Positions 6,270 through 8,680 of a stretch of 8,680 nucleotides of DNA are shown here, piece by piece (position 1 is the stretch's first letter; each line of letters opens with the position of its first letter). The position numbers were made by a program, and so were the translations under genes. The notes below the pieces were generated by a model. It made no database searches. It saw only the letters and a list, made by a program, of their open reading frames with translations, and was not told where the DNA came from. The stretch is from SIG636 sp045604285 (GTDB lineage: Bacteria; Bacillota; Clostridia; Oscillospirales; CAG-382): contig JAZUNS010000151.1 in NCBI GenBank assembly GCA_045604285.1, forward strand, positions 1 to 8,680. The letters are read 5' to 3'.

Positions 6270-7316
6270 ATGAAAAGAATTATAGTTTTGTTGTTAGCGA
6301 TTTCTTTAACCCTCTCCTTACCTGCCTGCGGCGGGGACGAGGATACAATAAGCAATCCTAATCCGGTAGAAAACCTTGAAAACGCCGGGGTTACCGTTAT
6401 GAGCTATGAAAGCGAAACCTTAACTTCGGGGATGTACGCATTTATCTTTTCTTACTTAAAAACCAATAAATTGCATTATCTTCAGCAATACGGTTCTTCA
6501 AGTATTGTTGAAGATACCGAGGTGTTCTGGAAGACCGAAACCGAAAACGGAACCCTTGGCGATATAGCGGAAAAGGATATTAACGATCATTGTAAAATGA
6601 TTTTGATTTGTAAAAAAATGTCCTCTGAATACGGTGTAAGCTTAAGTAGCGAAAACCTTGAATACGTAACCGACGAGCTTAATGATTGGATCTCGGCTTA
6701 CGGTAGTGTAGAGGGCTTTTCGGATTATCTTAGACGTTACGGTATTACCGTTGATAATTTTGAAGATTATCTTGAGAAAAAATATTTAATAACAGCCTTG
6801 CAAAATAAGCTTTGCGAAAAGGGTGGCTTGTGTGAGGTAACCGAGGAGATGGTTGCCGAAGAAATTGCAAAGTCCTACGGAAAGGTTACCCACATATTCT
6901 TAAGACATGACAGTTACGGCGGCGACGCTACCAAAAAGGCAGAAGAGCTGCTTGCTGCATTAAAATCGGGCGCTGCTATGAAGGATTATGCAAAGCTTTC
7001 TGAGGATACTACGTATAAAGCGTATCCCGAAGGAACGCTTGTTAAGTATGATACTGCTAATTCTGCTTATGCAGAAGCAGCGGCCTCTCTTAAGGCCGGT
7101 GAGTACGCAATGTGCGTAACTAACGACGGTGCATACGTAATAACCGCATTTGATATAGCGGACGATGACGTTGACGAGCTTTATGAAAGCGTATATACTT
7201 CCATTGCAGACGAAAAGTTTCTTTCGGTTATGGAGGAACGTTACGGCTATGTTGAGCTTAATACCGAAGAGCTTAATAAGTACGATATTATAACGGCTGA
7301 CATCATAGATTATTAA
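6270..7316 (+). CDS. Parvulin-type (PrsA-like) foldase lipoprotein
   Basis: The 348-residue product has a lipoprotein signal peptide (Lys2-Arg3, hydrophobic 4-17, lipobox Leu-Pro-Ala-Cys with Cys20), so it should sit on the outer face of the membrane. Residues of about 45-200 form a helical SurA/PrsA-like arm containing VEDTEVFWKT (80-89). Residues 205-297 form the clearest parvulin domain of the three neighbours: strand KVTHIFLRH (205-213), helix KKAEELLAALKSGAAMKDYA (222-241), PEGTLVKYD (253-261), helix AYAEAAASLKAGEYA (266-280) and final strand GAYVITAF (287-294). His208 matches the first parvulin histidine. The last one, normally in a GYHII-type strand, is replaced (GAYVI). In PrsA-type proteins the domain isomerises Xaa-Pro bonds and helps exported proteins fold; activity here is uncertain. 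The gene follows the previous one after 17 bases. The C-terminal tail (EERYGYVEL to the end) resembles that of the next gene. Confidence 0.88.
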   Translation: MKRIIVLLLAISLTLSLPACGGDEDTISNPNPVENLENAGVTVMSYESETLTSGMYAFIFSYLKTNKLHYLQQYGSSSIVEDTEVFWKTETENGTLGDIAEKDINDHCKMILICKKMSSEYGVSLSSENLEYVTDELNDWISAYGSVEGFSDYLRRYGITVDNFEDYLEKKYLITALQNKLCEKGGLCEVTEEMVAEEIAKSYGKVTHIFLRHDSYGGDATKKAEELLAALKSGAAMKDYAKLSEDTTYKAYPEGTLVKYDTANSAYAEAAASLKAGEYAMCVTNDGAYVITAFDIADDDVDELYESVYTSIADEKFLSVMEERYGYVELNTEELNKYDIITADIIDY

Positions 7317-7329
7317 TTTGCGCTTTTAC

Positions 7330-7335
7330 AGAGGT
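7330..7335 (+). promoter_or_regulatory. Ribosome binding site of the third lipoprotein gene
   Basis: AGAGGT six bases before the ATG at 7342 fixes the start there. The upstream in-frame TTG at 7318 has no such site and would place a short polar extension before the signal peptide. Confidence 0.75.
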
Positions 7336-7341
7336 TATTGC

Positions 7342-8544
7342 ATGAAAAAATTTTTAACGTTCGTTTTGGCTATGGCGTTTCTTTTGTCTTTTGCATCGTG
7401 TACAGCGGATCTTGAGGATATAGCCAGGGAAGATTTTTCCTTGGATGAAGGTAATGCCGTTTCTGATTATAACTGCAATATCGGGCTTTCTCAGCTTGGG
7501 GATAATATAGCCAATATTTACCAAGATGATGAAAATCTTATGGAGTGGGGACGTGACGTTGTAGATGCAATTGTAGAGTTTGACGACGCCGTACTATTTT
7601 CCGATAACACACTAAGCTTTCCTACAAGAATGTTTTACTATGCTTTGGTGGAAACAAAAAATACAGAGTTAGGTTATTTTTTGTATAATAATCCCAGCGC
7701 TGAAGAAGAACGCATTTATTGGAATTCATTGCTGCCGGATTTAACCGTTACAAGGAAAGAAAACGTCCTTGACAGTGCGTTATCCTTTGCCAAATATTCA
7801 ATGGCAACACAGTATGCAATTAAGGATTACGAGGGTTACACCTCGGGTACTACTGACGTTTCAACCTATGAAAGCTTGTTGCAGGGCTTCGGCAACAACG
7901 TTGCGGCTTTGGAAGAGTATTATTATGCCTACGGACTTAATTCTCAAACTTTAAAAGATTTTTTAAAGTTCCAAATGGATTATTTGGATTTTAAAGAATA
8001 TTTGGTGGGGTACGGCGGTGTTTTTTGGCCCAGTGACGAGGAGCTTGAGGCATACTTTAATGACAAATGCGTTTATATGCAACAGATAGTTTTCTCTTAC
8101 GTGTATCAAGACTCCTACGGCTGTACGCTGTACAAACCCGAAGAAGAGATTGCTAAGGTTAGGGCGGAAGGTCAAAAGGTCTACGGAAAAATAGTAAACG
8201 ATCCCAAGCAGTTTGAACGCAATTTGTATCGTTCTGATATGACAAATTGGACCGATAACGCCGCAGGATATTTCTATACCGATAGTGAAATTTTGCCTGA
8301 GCTTTCTGCGGCATACGATACTTTAATGCCCGGAGAGATCACTGCGGTGGAAACACCCCTGGGCTACTACATAATAAGAGCTGTGGATAAAACACAAGCG
8401 TTGTACGATTCTAACGAAGACCGAATATCTACCGAACTGTGCAACGAGATTTATCACGGCGTTATGGAAAAGTATTTCGATAACTTCACCTTTGATGAAG
8501 CTCAATTTAAGCGTTATGATTTTGAAGATATATTAACATACTGA
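7342..8544 (+). CDS. PrsA/SurA-like lipoprotein with a degenerate parvulin domain
   Basis: The 400-residue product starts with a lipoprotein signal peptide (Lys2-Lys3, hydrophobic 4-17, Phe-Ala-Ser-Cys with Cys20 lipidated; Phe at -3 is less common). A long helical region (about 80-240) contains ERIYWNSLLPDL (123-134), corresponding to the FWNT/FWKT motif of the two preceding products. Residues of about 244-349 look parvulin-like: strand YMQQIVFSYV (245-254), helix EEEIAKVRAEGQKVYGKIV (267-285), GYFYTD (309-314), helix LPELSAAYDTLMPGEI (318-333) and LGYYIIRAVD (340-349). The signature histidines are Gln and Tyr (TyrIleIle where active parvulins have HisIleIle). The protein may therefore be a chaperone without isomerase activity. 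The tail, MEKYFDNFTFDEAQFKRYD (375-393), mirrors that of the preceding gene. Its start is 25 bases after that gene. Family assignment is moderately secure; substrates are unknown. Confidence 0.83.
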   Translation: MKKFLTFVLAMAFLLSFASCTADLEDIAREDFSLDEGNAVSDYNCNIGLSQLGDNIANIYQDDENLMEWGRDVVDAIVEFDDAVLFSDNTLSFPTRMFYYALVETKNTELGYFLYNNPSAEEERIYWNSLLPDLTVTRKENVLDSALSFAKYSMATQYAIKDYEGYTSGTTDVSTYESLLQGFGNNVAALEEYYYAYGLNSQTLKDFLKFQMDYLDFKEYLVGYGGVFWPSDEELEAYFNDKCVYMQQIVFSYVYQDSYGCTLYKPEEEIAKVRAEGQKVYGKIVNDPKQFERNLYRSDMTNWTDNAAGYFYTDSEILPELSAAYDTLMPGEITAVETPLGYYIIRAVDKTQALYDSNEDRISTELCNEIYHGVMEKYFDNFTFDEAQFKRYDFEDILTY

Positions 8545-8564
8545 TAAAGGATAGGTAAGTGAAA

Positions 8565-8680
8565 ATGACAGCAAGAGAAGTTTATGACAACATTATGAGA
8601 GACGCCATTTCGGTGTATTCTGCAGAAGGACTTTTAGAAAAACTTGAAAGCGGCAAAAAGCTTCGCATAAAAATGGGTGC
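8565..8680 (+). CDS. tyrS: Probable tyrosyl-tRNA synthetase, N-terminal fragment
   Basis: Only 38 complete codons are in the window. The peptide reads MTAREVYDNIMRDAISVYSA followed by EGLLEKLESGKKLRIKMG. The pattern 'helix, LLEKLESGK-LRIK-G' matches the segment directly before the nucleotide-binding HIGH-like motif of bacterial TyrRS (normally followed by DPTAPDLHLGH), which lies just beyond the end. TyrRS attaches tyrosine to tRNA-Tyr in the cytoplasm. The gene begins about 20 bases after the third lipoprotein gene and is probably co-transcribed. The start is uncertain: AGGT (8553-8556) suits the ATG at 8565, while AAAGGA (8546-8551) seven bases before the in-frame GTG at 8559 suits that codon equally well. 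Another class I synthetase cannot be excluded without the rest of the gene. Confidence 0.68.
   Translation, partial: MTAREVYDNIMRDAISVYSAEGLLEKLESGKKLRIKMG

Noticed and set aside
8545..8564. A T-box riboswitch in front of the tyrosyl-tRNA synthetase gene
   Set aside because: Clostridial tyrS genes often have one, but only about 20 bases separate this gene from the preceding lipoprotein gene, leaving no room for a leader or terminator.

Overview
The window looks like low-to-mid-GC chromosomal DNA from an anaerobic member of the Clostridia, probably an Oscillospirales/Ruminococcaceae-type gut bacterium. This is inferred from the close match of the ppdK product to clostridial pyruvate,phosphate dikinase, the pth-mfd-foldase gene order, GGAGG-type ribosome binding sites, sigma-A-like promoters and several lipoproteins of the clostridial 'CSCG/ASC' style. 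It reads as core housekeeping DNA. I see no mobile element, phage gene, CRISPR array, rRNA or tRNA.

Layout. Positions 1 to about 76 are very GC-rich (52 of the first 70 bases are G or C) and do not fit what follows. At about 75-79 the minus-strand ppdK reading frame abruptly stops resembling PPDK, so this edge is most likely an assembly or cloning junction, less likely a real rearrangement. Positions 77-490 (minus) encode the first 138 residues of PPDK. Positions 491-704 form a divergent regulatory region with an extended -10 promoter for ppdK and a textbook promoter (TTGACA-17-TAAAAT) for the rightward operon.

The rightward operon is pth (705-1313), mfd (1310-4774, 4-base overlap with pth), three tandem lipoproteins with parvulin/PrsA-like folds (4822-6252, 6270-7316, 7342-8544), and the beginning of a probable tyrosyl-tRNA synthetase gene (8565 to the end). 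A second promoter (TAGACA-17-TATAAT) begins on the mfd stop codon and could drive the lipoproteins and tyrS independently of pth-mfd.

Functionally, Pth recycles peptidyl-tRNAs, Mfd removes stalled RNA polymerase and recruits repair, TyrRS charges tRNA, and the lipoproteins probably assist protein folding outside the membrane. The most interesting part is the lipoprotein trio. They appear to be diverged paralogues with a common N-terminal helical motif and a common C-terminal tail. Their parvulin domains have lost one or both signature histidines, and the first copy carries a Ser/Glu-rich insertion encoded by five 15-bp tandem repeats inside its parvulin-like region. They may be folding chaperones rather than active prolyl isomerases. 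I found no convincing wholly new system here.
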